IMG/VR virus record: IMGVR_UViG_3300034418_006661
Coordinates: 1 to 45,360 of that record
Reading direction: 5' to 3' (one strand)
DNA: 45,360 bases
From: a virus
Below, piece by piece: positions 22,987 through 29,734 of the stretch; position 1 is the stretch's first letter, and each line of letters opens with the position of its first letter. A program made the position numbers and the translations under genes. Under the pieces are notes generated by a model. It searched no databases. It saw nothing but the letters and a program-made list of their open reading frames with translations, and was not told the DNA's origin.

Positions 22987-24285
22987 TTATGAATTAGGAT
23001 TATAAAGTTCAAATAGTGTGGTGGCTAAGTTAGCCGCTTCTGACGCACCTATGTCTTTCTTGATGACACCGAATCTTTTGATGGCACCATCAAAGAATTT
23101 TGGTACGACAGTCTGTATGTCTGGGCTAATGACAGAGCACAGTCCGTTGATGTACAAGTTTCCGCTCGTTGACTCATCAGCAAACTGAGATCCCAGACTA
23201 GTTGGTATGTACGCCACAACATCGCCAAGATGGTTATGCACAACAAGCTCATAGAACTCTGTTCTTCTGATCACAAACACATAGCATGTTTGCCTTGTCG
23301 ATGGGTCTCCGTTGTCTGGAAACGCATATGAGGATGTGCCATCATCCTCTACAGAGGACGCTGATGCTGGGTATCCGTACTTGTCTGCGTGTCTTATAAA
23401 AACCTTTGATGACTCAAATGGACTGAAAGGACCTATAGACTTTCTCTTGTTCTCATCGACAGTATCCTGGTTGTCACTTCCGTATATAGGTCTAAATAAA
23501 GGGAAGTCTTGAGTAGACGACACACCTAGGCACATGAATATAGTGTAATCCCCAGCGTGTTCGAAGTCTGTTGTGTTGAACTTGAAACCTTGACCTCCGC
23601 TCATCTTGATGTAGGTGTCACCAACACCTCCGCTCTCTCTTGATCCGTCGTTATAAAAGAACGGTGCAGAACCAACCATACCAGGAATAAATACATAATC
23701 AGATGCACCATCAGCCTGTGAGGCGTTAGCCCACTCATTAACAGTGCCAGTAGCGCCTGTTGCGCTGTTGGTTATGTAAGCTGTTGCTGCTACGAAGTCA
23801 AGGAACGGGTAGTTCTCCTCACCGTAGTTGATGCCCTCTATGACAAACGATGTGGGCCCAGTAGGAAGAGACTTGCCCGTCCTCTGTGGGGTGGATGATG
23901 GGCTATTAGGTATGACAGCACTGATGTCGTGCAGGTCTCCAATAACAGCATCCCTGAAGCTCACGTCCCCATCAACATCAAACCTCATCACCCTCTTCTC
24001 TGACTTGTCAGAAGTGATAAAGTCTACGATTGATGATACAAGCTTATCCTCATCGCCTAGTGTTGTGTTTACCTCAACGTAGGACTTTTGAAATACCTGA
24101 CCATCAGAAAGCTGTACGTCGTTGTACAGTCCTACGTCTGAGAAGTAGATAACTACCTTGGATGGTTTGGTTGATATGAACGACACCTTAGAGACAGGAA
24201 CAGCAAAGACACCGATTGTGTTACCGATGTCTGAGTTGGTTGACCCTGAGCTAGATCTCTTGAAGTAGAAGTACTTGTCGTTCAT
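22987..24285 (-). CDS. Virion surface protein with C-terminal LamG/ConA-like fold, 432 aa
   Basis: The N-terminal ~130 residues are a separate domain (KYFYFKRSSSGSTNSDIGN, KVVIYFSDVG, VSFRDAVIGDLHDISAV). A Pro/Ser linker (NSPSSTPQRTGKSLP) leads to a beta-rich part with YTIFMCLGVSSTQDFPLF and RTEFYELVVHNHLGDVVAYI. It ends FFDGAIKRFGVIKKDIGASE followed by ANLATTLFELYN. That last stretch (strand with DG.I..FGVI, then an acidic helix) is the usual end of concanavalin-like/LamG sandwiches. Its function is probably glycan or surface binding, or capsid decoration. It lies directly after the capsid gene but beyond a strong terminator hairpin, so it may be expressed at lower level. The exact family is uncertain. 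Confidence 0.5.
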   Translation of the reverse strand: MNDKYFYFKRSSSGSTNSDIGNTIGVFAVPVSKVSFISTKPSKVVIYFSDVGLYNDVQLSDGQVFQKSYVEVNTTLGDEDKLVSSIVDFITSDKSEKRVMRFDVDGDVSFRDAVIGDLHDISAVIPNSPSSTPQRTGKSLPTGPTSFVIEGINYGEENYPFLDFVAATAYITNSATGATGTVNEWANASQADGASDYVFIPGMVGSAPFFYNDGSRESGGVGDTYIKMSGGQGFKFNTTDFEHAGDYTIFMCLGVSSTQDFPLFRPIYGSDNQDTVDENKRKSIGPFSPFESSKVFIRHADKYGYPASASSVEDDGTSSYAFPDNGDPSTRQTCYVFVIRRTEFYELVVHNHLGDVVAYIPTSLGSQFADESTSGNLYINGLCSVISPDIQTVVPKFFDGAIKRFGVIKKDIGASEAANLATTLFELYNPNS

Positions 24286-24289
24286 TGAA

Positions 24290-24334
24290 TTTTAAGAAAG
24301 AGTATAAAGGAGGGGCCAATTCCCCTCCCTTATA
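24290..24334 (-). terminator. Hairpin terminator after the major capsid gene
   Basis: The minus-strand RNA forms a 13-bp stem with one mismatch (24322-24334 with 24303-24315, GGGAGGGG against CCCCTCC) and a 6-nt loop. A moderately U-rich CUCUUUCUU follows. It starts 15 nt past the capsid stop. The tract is weaker than at 22111, so partial read-through into the next gene is plausible. Confidence 0.75.
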
Positions 24335-24349
24335 CCTAGTTAAGTAATA

Positions 24350-25714
24350 TCACGAAGTGAAGATCACGTGCTGGTTAGCAGCGCGAGTAACCAAGTTGCA
24401 CTCAGAACGGTAGTGGAAGGTAGCAACGTCCTTACCCTCATCACCGTTGTTCGTGTAACCCAACACAGCACCACCAGTAACCCAGTGATTCAACTCTCTG
24501 TCGTATCCGTTGGTGGACTTGTAGTTCATCTCCAAAGCGTAAGACTTAGCGCCAGTTCTTGGATCAGCAACCTTAGTCATTGGAACCATAGCACCTGTGA
24601 ACTTAGAACCAGCCAACAAGGTTGGGTCGTTCAAGAGTTTCCAGTCATGCTTGTGGAACGTGTATCCACCTCTGGTGAATGACTTAAATCCGAGTTGTAC
24701 AGCCATGTCTGGAGAGTTGTTGAACGCACCGAACTGACCAGGCAAACCAGCAGTAACAGCGCTAGAAATTCCAGCGGCAAGCTTATCGTCAATCTGCAAG
24801 TCCAACTCTCTGTTCACGTACATAGCGTACTCAGCTGGAGCACCTTGCTTGTCAAGCTGAGCGATAATCTCATCGATATCAGAAGCAAAGCCTGTTGCGC
24901 CGAGACCGCCAGCCCATACGTTACCTCTTGACTCTACAGCCGTGAAGTAACCCTCAGAACCTGCGAGACCAGTTGACCCAGTACCAGCCAATCCATTAAC
25001 CTGACCAGCGAACAGCATCATCATCTCACGCTTGTCCAAGAAACGCTTACGAGCCTCCTGCTCACCGTACATGAACCATCTGTAGTCACCGTTGCCAGTG
25101 TTGATGTATCCGATGTTGGTTGCCTGAGAACCAGTAACCTGGAAGCGTTCCTTCACGATCATGAATGGATTCTGTCTCCGCTCAACACCAGGGTCTCTGA
25201 ACTTCGTTGGTTGATTGGCGCCCTGAGGATACATGTTACCAATCAAAGCTTGATCCGCATCTTTGGTAATTACACCAGAAGTGGTGTTCAGAGCATAAAG
25301 GGTAGCTGTGTTTCCAGAAGGAGACTTGACAAGGAATCTGTCGCCTGAGGTTACGTCAAGAATAACATCGTAATCCTGAAGCTGGCTAACTGCTGTAGAA
25401 CCCAACACCACAGCTTTACCTGTAGCTGGTATTGTTGATCCAGTAGCACCAGATGTAATTCTGGTGTGACGACGCTGCTCCTCAAAGTACTCAACTTGGT
25501 CAGCAGCACCAGCATTCTTAACAGCTCCAGTGAGCGTCAAGAAGCCAGTGATACCCTGATCACCGTAGGTCTTGATAAGAAGTTCACGAACGTCAGGTTT
25601 GTTGATAGCATCATTTGATGCCAACAAGAAGTCATCCAGAGCAGTGTAGTTGTCTGGAGTTGTTTTAATACTGGGTGAACTTCCTACCCCAGCCTCTTTT
25701 GTAAAATCTGCCAT
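24350..25714 (-). CDS. Major capsid protein (probable HK97 fold)
   Basis: This 454-residue protein begins ADFTKEAGVGSSPSIKTT and has LDDFLLASNDAINKPDVREL, EYFEEQRRHTRITSG, NPFMIVKERFQVTGSQATNI, and RWFMYGEQEARKRFLDKREM then MLFAGQVNG, before a long mixed beta/alpha C-terminal half. E..R.RFL..RE...FAG and the VKERFQVTGSQ segment are features I associate with crAss-like major capsid proteins. It follows a scaffold-like gene with a 20-nt gap that is almost all A on the coding strand (AACTAAAAAAAACTAAAAA), a plausible strong Bacteroidota initiation leader. A strong hairpin closes the gene. Length, place and neighbours all support the call. Mass spectrometry of particles would be decisive. Confidence 0.78.
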   Translation of the reverse strand: MADFTKEAGVGSSPSIKTTPDNYTALDDFLLASNDAINKPDVRELLIKTYGDQGITGFLTLTGAVKNAGAADQVEYFEEQRRHTRITSGATGSTIPATGKAVVLGSTAVSQLQDYDVILDVTSGDRFLVKSPSGNTATLYALNTTSGVITKDADQALIGNMYPQGANQPTKFRDPGVERRQNPFMIVKERFQVTGSQATNIGYINTGNGDYRWFMYGEQEARKRFLDKREMMMLFAGQVNGLAGTGSTGLAGSEGYFTAVESRGNVWAGGLGATGFASDIDEIIAQLDKQGAPAEYAMYVNRELDLQIDDKLAAGISSAVTAGLPGQFGAFNNSPDMAVQLGFKSFTRGGYTFHKHDWKLLNDPTLLAGSKFTGAMVPMTKVADPRTGAKSYALEMNYKSTNGYDRELNHWVTGGAVLGYTNNGDEGKDVATFHYRSECNLVTRAANQHVIFTS

Positions 25715-25734
25715 TTTTTAGTTTTTTTTAGTTG

Positions 25735-26853
25735 TTAGAAAGAAAGAAAAGACTGACTGTTATCACCGAACTTAGCCCTCTTGAGCTGTTCAATAACTGG
25801 GTCAGACTGTGTGTTCTGCGTCTGCTGAGGTGCCTCAGAAGATGCATTGGCGGTCTTTTGTACGATGCTCTTCTGTCCATCACCAAGACCTTTTTGATAA
25901 GCATTCTTCACGATGGAATCGATGTTATCAATAACTGTCTGGTGAGCTGAGATAGCTTCATAGTCCCAACTGCCATCGTCCATGACGTATCCGTCAAAGA
26001 ACTTGTCAAACTGCGTTGCCTTATTCATCAGTTGTCCTTTGTACTGATCGTTGAGTCCGAAGGTGAACGAATTTCCGTTACCAAGGTCAAACTCAAAACC
26101 ATCGATACTCTGAACCTCTGAAGCCATGTTACTGATCCAGTTCTGATCAACAAAGCTTGTAGGTTGACTTTGCTGACGCATTGGGGCAGAGTACTCTTGA
26201 CGGATAGTGTCAATCGTTTCTCTCGCCTTCTGTGCGTCAATCTTGAGTTGAAGCTGCGCAATGCGAGCATCATCCTCATCATACACGTCAGAGTCAAGCT
26301 TGTACTTGCTCTTGAGGAAGGTGTTAATCTCCTCCTGCGACAGGTTGGGGTACTCAGTGGTCATCTGAATCCTTACAGACGTTACGTCATCCATTTCAGA
26401 TGGGTTCAACGTCTGGTAGCGGAACCAGTCCTCTGGGTCTCTCCCTGTGTTCTGGACGAACTGAGCTATCTTCTCAATACGCTCGTCAAGCTGAGACTGT
26501 TGTGTAAATTTCTGGAGATCATCTAGCGAGTTTAGTTGCATGTTCAGCCTTTCGCTGAGGTACTGTGCAACCGCACTCTCTATATCATCCTGAGAATATT
26601 CTTGCGATGAGCCTCCAGTGTCTGGGTAGGCATCGAATGTCTGTTGTGGTTGTTCCTGAGAAACAGGCTCCTGCTCTGGAGTCTGGGTTGGTTCAGGGGT
26701 AAAATCTTGGCTGGTGTCAGGAACAGATTCTTGTACAGATTCCTGTACAGATTCCTGTACAGGTTCTTGTGTCAAGCTGTCCTGTAGTGCCTCAGCAGAG
26801 TCGAAGATCTGGAATGTAGACTCTGGAGCTGTTGAATTGTTATTGTCCTCCAT
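25735..26853 (-). CDS. Scaffold-like protein, 372 aa
   Basis: The N-terminal ~90 residues are acidic and Q/E/P/S-rich (QEPVQESVQESVQESVP, PEQEPVSQEQPQQTF) and probably disordered. The remainder is helical and charged (DDIESAVAQYLSERLNMQLN, DERIEKIAQFVQNTG, IAQLQLKIDAQKARETIDTI), ending VIEQLKRAKFGDNSQSFLSF. A basic, short C-terminal helix after long coiled coils is typical of capsid scaffolds. The gene lies immediately before the major capsid gene, the standard scaffold position. No protease motif is seen inside it. Its codons include a 12-bp tandem repeat. The leader is A/T-rich (TAAAAACAATTCAATACA). The function is inferred from position and composition, not from a recognised family. Confidence 0.66.
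   Translation of the reverse strand: MEDNNNSTAPESTFQIFDSAEALQDSLTQEPVQESVQESVQESVPDTSQDFTPEPTQTPEQEPVSQEQPQQTFDAYPDTGGSSQEYSQDDIESAVAQYLSERLNMQLNSLDDLQKFTQQSQLDERIEKIAQFVQNTGRDPEDWFRYQTLNPSEMDDVTSVRIQMTTEYPNLSQEEINTFLKSKYKLDSDVYDEDDARIAQLQLKIDAQKARETIDTIRQEYSAPMRQQSQPTSFVDQNWISNMASEVQSIDGFEFDLGNGNSFTFGLNDQYKGQLMNKATQFDKFFDGYVMDDGSWDYEAISAHQTVIDNIDSIVKNAYQKGLGDGQKSIVQKTANASSEAPQQTQNTQSDPVIEQLKRAKFGDNSQSFLSF
26726..26773 (-). repeat. Four 12-bp tandem repeats in the scaffold gene
   Basis: On the plus strand the units are gattcttgtaca, gattcctgtaca (twice) and a diverged ggttcttgtgtc. They encode the repeating peptide QESV in the disordered N-terminal part. Confidence 0.85.
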
Positions 26854-26868
26854 TGTATTGAATTGTTT

Positions 26869-27273
26869 TTACGATAGCATGATTGCAGGGTCGTCGACTC
26901 CAAAGACACCGTACTCAACTGTTTGATTTGTAACGGTGCCGTAAGCCTTGAGAGTCTGTCCTCTCTCCATGGGCATGAACGCAAACTCGTTGCCTCCAAG
27001 CTTCAGAACAGTAGAGTCATCATTCGCTGTGTCATTAAACACGTAGATGAACTGCTCACGCTCTTGGCTCATGTTCTTGATGTAGACATAAGCTGACTCC
27101 TGCTTGTCGTTCTCCTTGTATATCGTGAATGCCCCAGTAACACCAGTAGCCGCAATCTTTGCCCTGCTCATTTGACCAGAGTCGGCTGTGACATTAGCCG
27201 TTACCGACATCCTGATGTCAGATGTCAGAACATCTGTTGTTGCTAGAGTTAGTGTTGCGACAAGGTTTCCCAT
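26869..27273 (-). CDS. Small beta-rich virion protein, paralogue 2, 134 aa
   Basis: This protein is similar in layout to its upstream neighbour. Both have an N-terminal ATLxxxxxDxLT segment, then a central YVYIKNMS (here) or KVYVKNLS (neighbour), then a GG/GD..F.FMP or W.FLP turn, and NQTVEYGVF or DNMTVEYMLI near the end. It is Thr/Val/Ala-rich and probably all-beta. It has no signal peptide or membrane segment. It starts on the neighbour's stop (TAATG) and precedes the scaffold and capsid genes, so a capsid decoration or auxiliary role is plausible. I do not recognise a named family. Confidence 0.55.
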   Translation of the reverse strand: MGNLVATLTLATTDVLTSDIRMSVTANVTADSGQMSRAKIAATGVTGAFTIYKENDKQESAYVYIKNMSQEREQFIYVFNDTANDDSTVLKLGGNEFAFMPMERGQTLKAYGTVTNQTVEYGVFGVDDPAIMLS

Positions 27274-27674
27274 TACGATTGGTAGATAAGCATGTACTCA
27301 ACAGTCATGTTGTCCGCTGAGGTATCAACATCAATGTTGTTGGATCCTGTTGCTGACCAAGGCAAGAACGTCCAGTCACCAGCGTACAAACGACCAACCT
27401 CAGAGGTACCAACGTGAAGCGTCAGGTACTCAGTGGCTGTGGTGGAGAGGTTCTTGACGTAAACCTTGTGAGCTTTCTCGTCTGCGTAGCCAGTTGCGGC
27501 AAACAGCTCAACACCTGCGGTTGCAGTGCCAACGATCTTTCTTGACACGCCAGTCGTCTGGTCAAGACCAGTGACGGTGCCAGCCTTGTTGAGGTTAGTT
27601 GTCGTTGACAGCGCCAGTGTATCGCCAGTGAGGTCAGAGCTGCTTATGTTCAGTGTAGCTGTGGTTGTAGCCAT
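27273..27674 (-). CDS. Small beta-rich virion protein, paralogue 1, 133 aa
   Basis: The protein is Thr/Ser/Ala-rich and probably beta-structured: TATLNISSSDLTGDTLALST, GVSRKIVGTATAGVELFAAT, HKVYVKNLSTTATEYLTLHV, RLYAGDWTFLPWS and DNMTVEYMLIYQS. It aligns by eye with the next gene over its whole length, so the two form a tandem paralogous pair. The leader is GACAAA before ATG, with a TATATTTG box 20 nt upstream. That suggests this gene starts the transcript carrying the decoration candidates, scaffold and capsid. The function is inferred from this context; head decoration or head fibre base are the main options. Confidence 0.55.
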   Translation of the reverse strand: MATTTATLNISSSDLTGDTLALSTTTNLNKAGTVTGLDQTTGVSRKIVGTATAGVELFAATGYADEKAHKVYVKNLSTTATEYLTLHVGTSEVGRLYAGDWTFLPWSATGSNNIDVDTSADNMTVEYMLIYQS

Positions 27675-27693
27675 TTTGTCTTATGTGTTTTTG

Positions 27694-27701
27694 CAAATAT
27701 A
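27694..27701 (-). promoter_or_regulatory. Candidate TATATTTG promoter box before the capsid block
   Basis: The minus strand reads TATATTTG, then CAAAAACACATAAGACAAA and the ATG at 27674. It matches TAnnTTTG and leaves room for a leader of about 13 nt. A TTG lies 15 nt further upstream, a little short for a standard -33 spacing. The box lies in the only gap between 27724 and the scaffold. Confidence 0.5.
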
Positions 27702-27723
27702 AATGATGCTGATATGCAAGAAT

Positions 27724-27972
27724 TTAGTCCAAGTTTTTACGAGCCAACAGTAGCTTTATCTCATGGATATCCTCAACAAGTTGTTCTAGAGTTTTTTTTA
27801 TTTCGCTCGACTGTGCCTCATTATTAGCTACCCTTGTTGATATAAGTTCAACCTTCGCCCTGACAGCATTAACCTCATTGTTCATCTTCAGATAAACACC
27901 TACGAGACCAACGACAAGCATCACAATCTGGTATAGCGATATATCTGTTGACATGTTCACAAAACTAATCAT
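27724..27972 (-). CDS. Small membrane protein with coiled coil (holin/spanin-like candidate), 82 aa
   Basis: Residues 11-29 (ISLYQIVMLVVGLVGVYLK) form one membrane helix preceded by a short N-terminus. The rest is a charged heptad-like helix (NEVNAVRAKVELISTRVANN, SSEIKKTLEQLVEDIHEIK) ending LLLARKNLD. One membrane segment plus a cytoplasmic or periplasmic coiled coil resembles XhlA-type lysis accessory proteins or small phage membrane anchors. An in-frame ATG at residue 7 (27954) is an alternative start. It lies between a small Cys protein and the capsid block, away from the holin at 1065-1514. I cannot separate a lysis role from a head-assembly membrane role. Confidence 0.5.
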   Translation of the reverse strand: MISFVNMSTDISLYQIVMLVVGLVGVYLKMNNEVNAVRAKVELISTRVANNEAQSSEIKKTLEQLVEDIHEIKLLLARKNLD

Positions 27973-27984
27973 TTGACAAAGGTG

Positions 27985-28284
27985 TTATTTCCAGTTAGAA
28001 CATGATCCACAGTTCCATTTTCTGAGCGACCTGTTGATACGTGACTTTGGATTGCTAGCTGTGCTTGAGCCTGTTCTCTTGGCCTTCATGCCGCACATCC
28101 TGTTGCAGAAGGAGTTTCTTCTACTTCCTCCCTGTGGTTGTGGCGCTTGCAAGTTGGAACCTGGGTTCTCCCTCTCGTAAGATCGCCTGCCAGACTCATT
28201 GAGACCGCCAGACTCACTCTTACCCTCCTTTCTCTGCCATGCGGGAGACTTTCCGCCAGCCCCATATTTCTTGATGCACTTCAC
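27985..28284 (-). CDS. Small basic Cys protein of a conserved Bacteroidota-phage family (DUF6321-like)
   Basis: I choose a GTG start at 28284 (MKCIKKYGAGGKSPAWQRKE). A longer reading from a TTG would run through the preceding terminator. The protein has KSPAWQRKEGKSESGGLNES, RRSYERENPGSNLQAPQP, RRNSFCNRMCGMKAKRTGSS and SRINRSLRKWNCGSC. The KSPAWQRKEGK..GGLN..GR.SY and FC.RMCGMK..LT..SRIN.SLRKW.C pattern is one I recall from crAss-like and related phages; the DUF number is from memory. Four C-terminal Cys (CNRMC, CGSC) could bind zinc. A TACTTTTG box ends four bases before the GTG, so the transcript may be nearly leaderless. The function is unknown. Confidence 0.6.
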   Translation of the reverse strand: MKCIKKYGAGGKSPAWQRKEGKSESGGLNESGRRSYERENPGSNLQAPQPQGGSRRNSFCNRMCGMKAKRTGSSTASNPKSRINRSLRKWNCGSCSNWK

Positions 28285-28288
28285 AACA

Positions 28289-28296
28289 CAAAAGTA
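28289..28296 (-). promoter_or_regulatory. Candidate TACTTTTG promoter box
   Basis: The minus strand reads TACTTTTG, matching TAnnTTTG, directly downstream of the terminator U-tract at 28302-28308. A TTG 18 nt upstream, inside the terminator hairpin, could serve as -33. The predicted start site would fall at the GTG start codon. Confidence 0.35.
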
Positions 28297-28300
28297 TAAA

Positions 28301-28329
28301 CAAAAAAAGGGCCCCAATTTGGAGCCCTT
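28301..28329 (-). terminator. Intrinsic terminator after the 83-residue gene
   Basis: The minus-strand RNA forms a 9-bp AAGGGCUCC/GGGGCCCUU stem with one G-U pair and an AAAUU loop, followed by seven U. It sits 22 nt past the stop at 28351, ending transcription from the fibre side. Confidence 0.85.
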
Positions 28330-28350
28330 CTCTTAGAAGTCTGTTACAGA

Positions 28351-28602
28351 TCACACGTCAAACGTATCCTTCATAACAGACTCGATCAGCTTGTTCAGGT
28401 CAGAGCTTGTCGGCTCCTCAACCTGCATATTGAAGCTGTGCTTGAACACACCCCCATTCTCAGTAGCATTGAACTTAATGAACACCGATCCGTCTTTAAC
28501 GACAACGTGCTCAATGGAAATCTCAGGGTTCAACAACGTCCCGTTGTTAACCTGTTGCTCGCCCTTGAGGGGCCAAGTCTTTGAAAAGAATTTAAATGCC
28601 AT
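28351..28602 (-). CDS. Small hypothetical protein, 83 aa
   Basis: No family is recognised. The sequence (FKFFSKTWPLKGEQQVNNGT, ISIEHVVVKDGSVFIKFNAT, FKHSFNMQVEEPTSSDLNKL) suggests a small beta protein with a C-terminal helix (LIESVMKDTFDV). It has no signal peptide, membrane segment or Cys. It is isolated: a 109-nt gap with a TAAATTTG box precedes it and a strong terminator follows, so it may be a single-gene transcript. The codons resemble those of the main late genes and differ from those of the 79-residue gene just upstream. Confidence 0.55.
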   Translation of the reverse strand: MAFKFFSKTWPLKGEQQVNNGTLLNPEISIEHVVVKDGSVFIKFNATENGGVFKHSFNMQVEEPTSSDLNKLIESVMKDTFDV

Positions 28603-28711
28603 GGTGCAAATTTAGTTATTTTTATGGCTCTGGAGCCGACCATTTAAGACTATTTATTATAAGTGTCTTGTAATTCATGGCTGCAATTTACGGACGTCTA
28701 AATTTCCGATT
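28603..28711 (-). other. 109-nt gap between the LamG island and the late-gene block
   Basis: Apart from the TAAATTTG box it holds a short GGCTC-TG-GAGCC inverted repeat at 28626-28637 without a following U-tract. I see no gene in it. Confidence 0.6.
28607..28614 (-). promoter_or_regulatory. Candidate TAAATTTG promoter box
   Basis: The minus strand reads TAAATTTG and ends 4 nt before the ATG at 28602. It matches TAnnTTTG, but no -33 TTTG is visible upstream. If used, the message would be almost leaderless, so it may instead be part of the initiation region. Confidence 0.33.
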
Positions 28712-28951
28712 TCACCTCAAAAAATCTTCATTCGGATCATACCAATCAGCCGTTTGCATCAATGCCAACGCCTCATCGTAGGTGTAAAATGAACCACCAC
28801 GAACAGCCAACGCACCTTTGTACTCGACAATGCACAATGCTCTGTCAATCGAGTGGCGAACGGTTTCGTAACTCTGTTCTTCCAATGCTCCGTAGTCCAA
28901 TTGTTTCGCCATATCTGACGGCAGGACATAATACAATTTATTGTTTCTCAT
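28712..28951 (-). CDS. Small hypothetical protein, 79 aa, with distinct codon use
   Basis: No family is recognised. The protein (NNKLYYVLPSDMAKQLDYGA, ETVRHSIDRALCIVEYKGAL, SFYTYDEALALMQTADWYDP) looks like a compact alpha/beta cytoplasmic protein. Eight of its nine leucines are encoded by TTG, with GCG alanines and CGT/CGC arginines. The flanking late genes favour CTT, CTC and CTG for Leu and AGA/AGG for Arg. It starts on the stop of the LamG gene (TGATG), shares that codon style and so probably moved with it. It could be a chaperone or accessory factor for the LamG fibre, as small ORFs after fibre genes often are; this is inference only. Confidence 0.52.
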   Translation of the reverse strand: MRNNKLYYVLPSDMAKQLDYGALEEQSYETVRHSIDRALCIVEYKGALAVRGGSFYTYDEALALMQTADWYDPNEDFLR

Positions 28952-29733
28952 CAGTACCCAAATGCTGTTTTTTCAAAGTTCCAATTCGTCGCCACTTCTG
29001 TGGCGTCCAATGCCTTATTGTAAATGCGCACCTTTGCAATGTCGCCATTGAAGTAGTCACGCGACCCGCTAATCTGACGTTCACCGATGCCGAACAAATT
29101 GCACGTTCCTAATGTGCCAGACAATGTCAACGAATATTCCAACGTGCCGTTCAAATACAATTTGCCTGCACTTCCGTCAATTGTTCCCACCATATGATAC
29201 CATGTCGAATTGCTCAAATTCGTTGTGGTCAACAATGTGCCCATTCCTCCACCTGCCGTGCTGAAAAATATCAACCTACCCTTTCCAATGTTCTGTTCGC
29301 AATTCATAATCATCCTACGATTGCTTAGGGTGTTTTCCAATGATGCGCAAATACTCTGCCTATAATTCCCGCTCCCGTCCTTTCGAAACCACGCTTCAAC
29401 TGTCATTGCTGAACCACTTAAGGCGTAATTGCTTGCGCCTCTCGCGTAGTCATTCACCCCATCGAAATCAAAATGGGCTGGCGAACTGCTCACATATGCA
29501 ACACCGTTGTATAGTGTGACGTTGTAGTTGCCCTGCAAATCGGTCCATGTAGTTCCGCTGCCTGGATAGCTTGACGCGTTGGACACATCATAAAATTGGT
29601 ACAAACCACTGGTGATGATTCCCGCTCCCGCAGGCGCGTCGATGCCCGTAACGTTCGCAATGTCCCCAGCCGATATGCCGTCCACCTTTGCAATGTCGGC
29701 CCAATCTATTCCATTTATCTTGTTAATTTCCAT
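28951..29733 (-). CDS. LamG/ConA-like domain tail-fibre protein, 260 aa
   Basis: Residues 1-35 hold a repeating N-terminal motif (KINGIDWADIAKVDGISAGD, then IANVTGIDAP), as in phage adhesins that start with INGxxWxxIAKVNGV. Residues 42-255 are a complete laminin-G/concanavalin sandwich: YQFYDVSNASSYPGSGTTWT, FDFDGVNDYA, MTVEAWFRKDGSG, WYHMVGTIDGSAGKLYLNGT, FGIGERQISG and FNGDIAKVRIYNKALDATE. The likely role is binding a surface glycan during adsorption. It follows the 910-residue fibre by 1 nt. Codon use (GCG, AAT, ATT, TTG) differs from the neighbouring fibre genes, which suggests a recently exchanged receptor-binding module. Confidence 0.75.
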   Translation of the reverse strand: MEINKINGIDWADIAKVDGISAGDIANVTGIDAPAGAGIITSGLYQFYDVSNASSYPGSGTTWTDLQGNYNVTLYNGVAYVSSSPAHFDFDGVNDYARGASNYALSGSAMTVEAWFRKDGSGNYRQSICASLENTLSNRRMIMNCEQNIGKGRLIFFSTAGGGMGTLLTTTNLSNSTWYHMVGTIDGSAGKLYLNGTLEYSLTLSGTLGTCNLFGIGERQISGSRDYFNGDIAKVRIYNKALDATEVATNWNFEKTAFGY

Positions 29734-29734
29734 A

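Noticed and set aside
28285-28317. Longer 110-aa form of the small Cys protein from a TTG
   Set aside because: Its first codons are the loop and U-tract side of a terminator; the conserved part begins at the GTG at 28284.
28626-28637. GGCTC-TG-GAGCC inverted repeat as a terminator
   Set aside because: The loop is too short and no U-tract follows on the transcribed strand.
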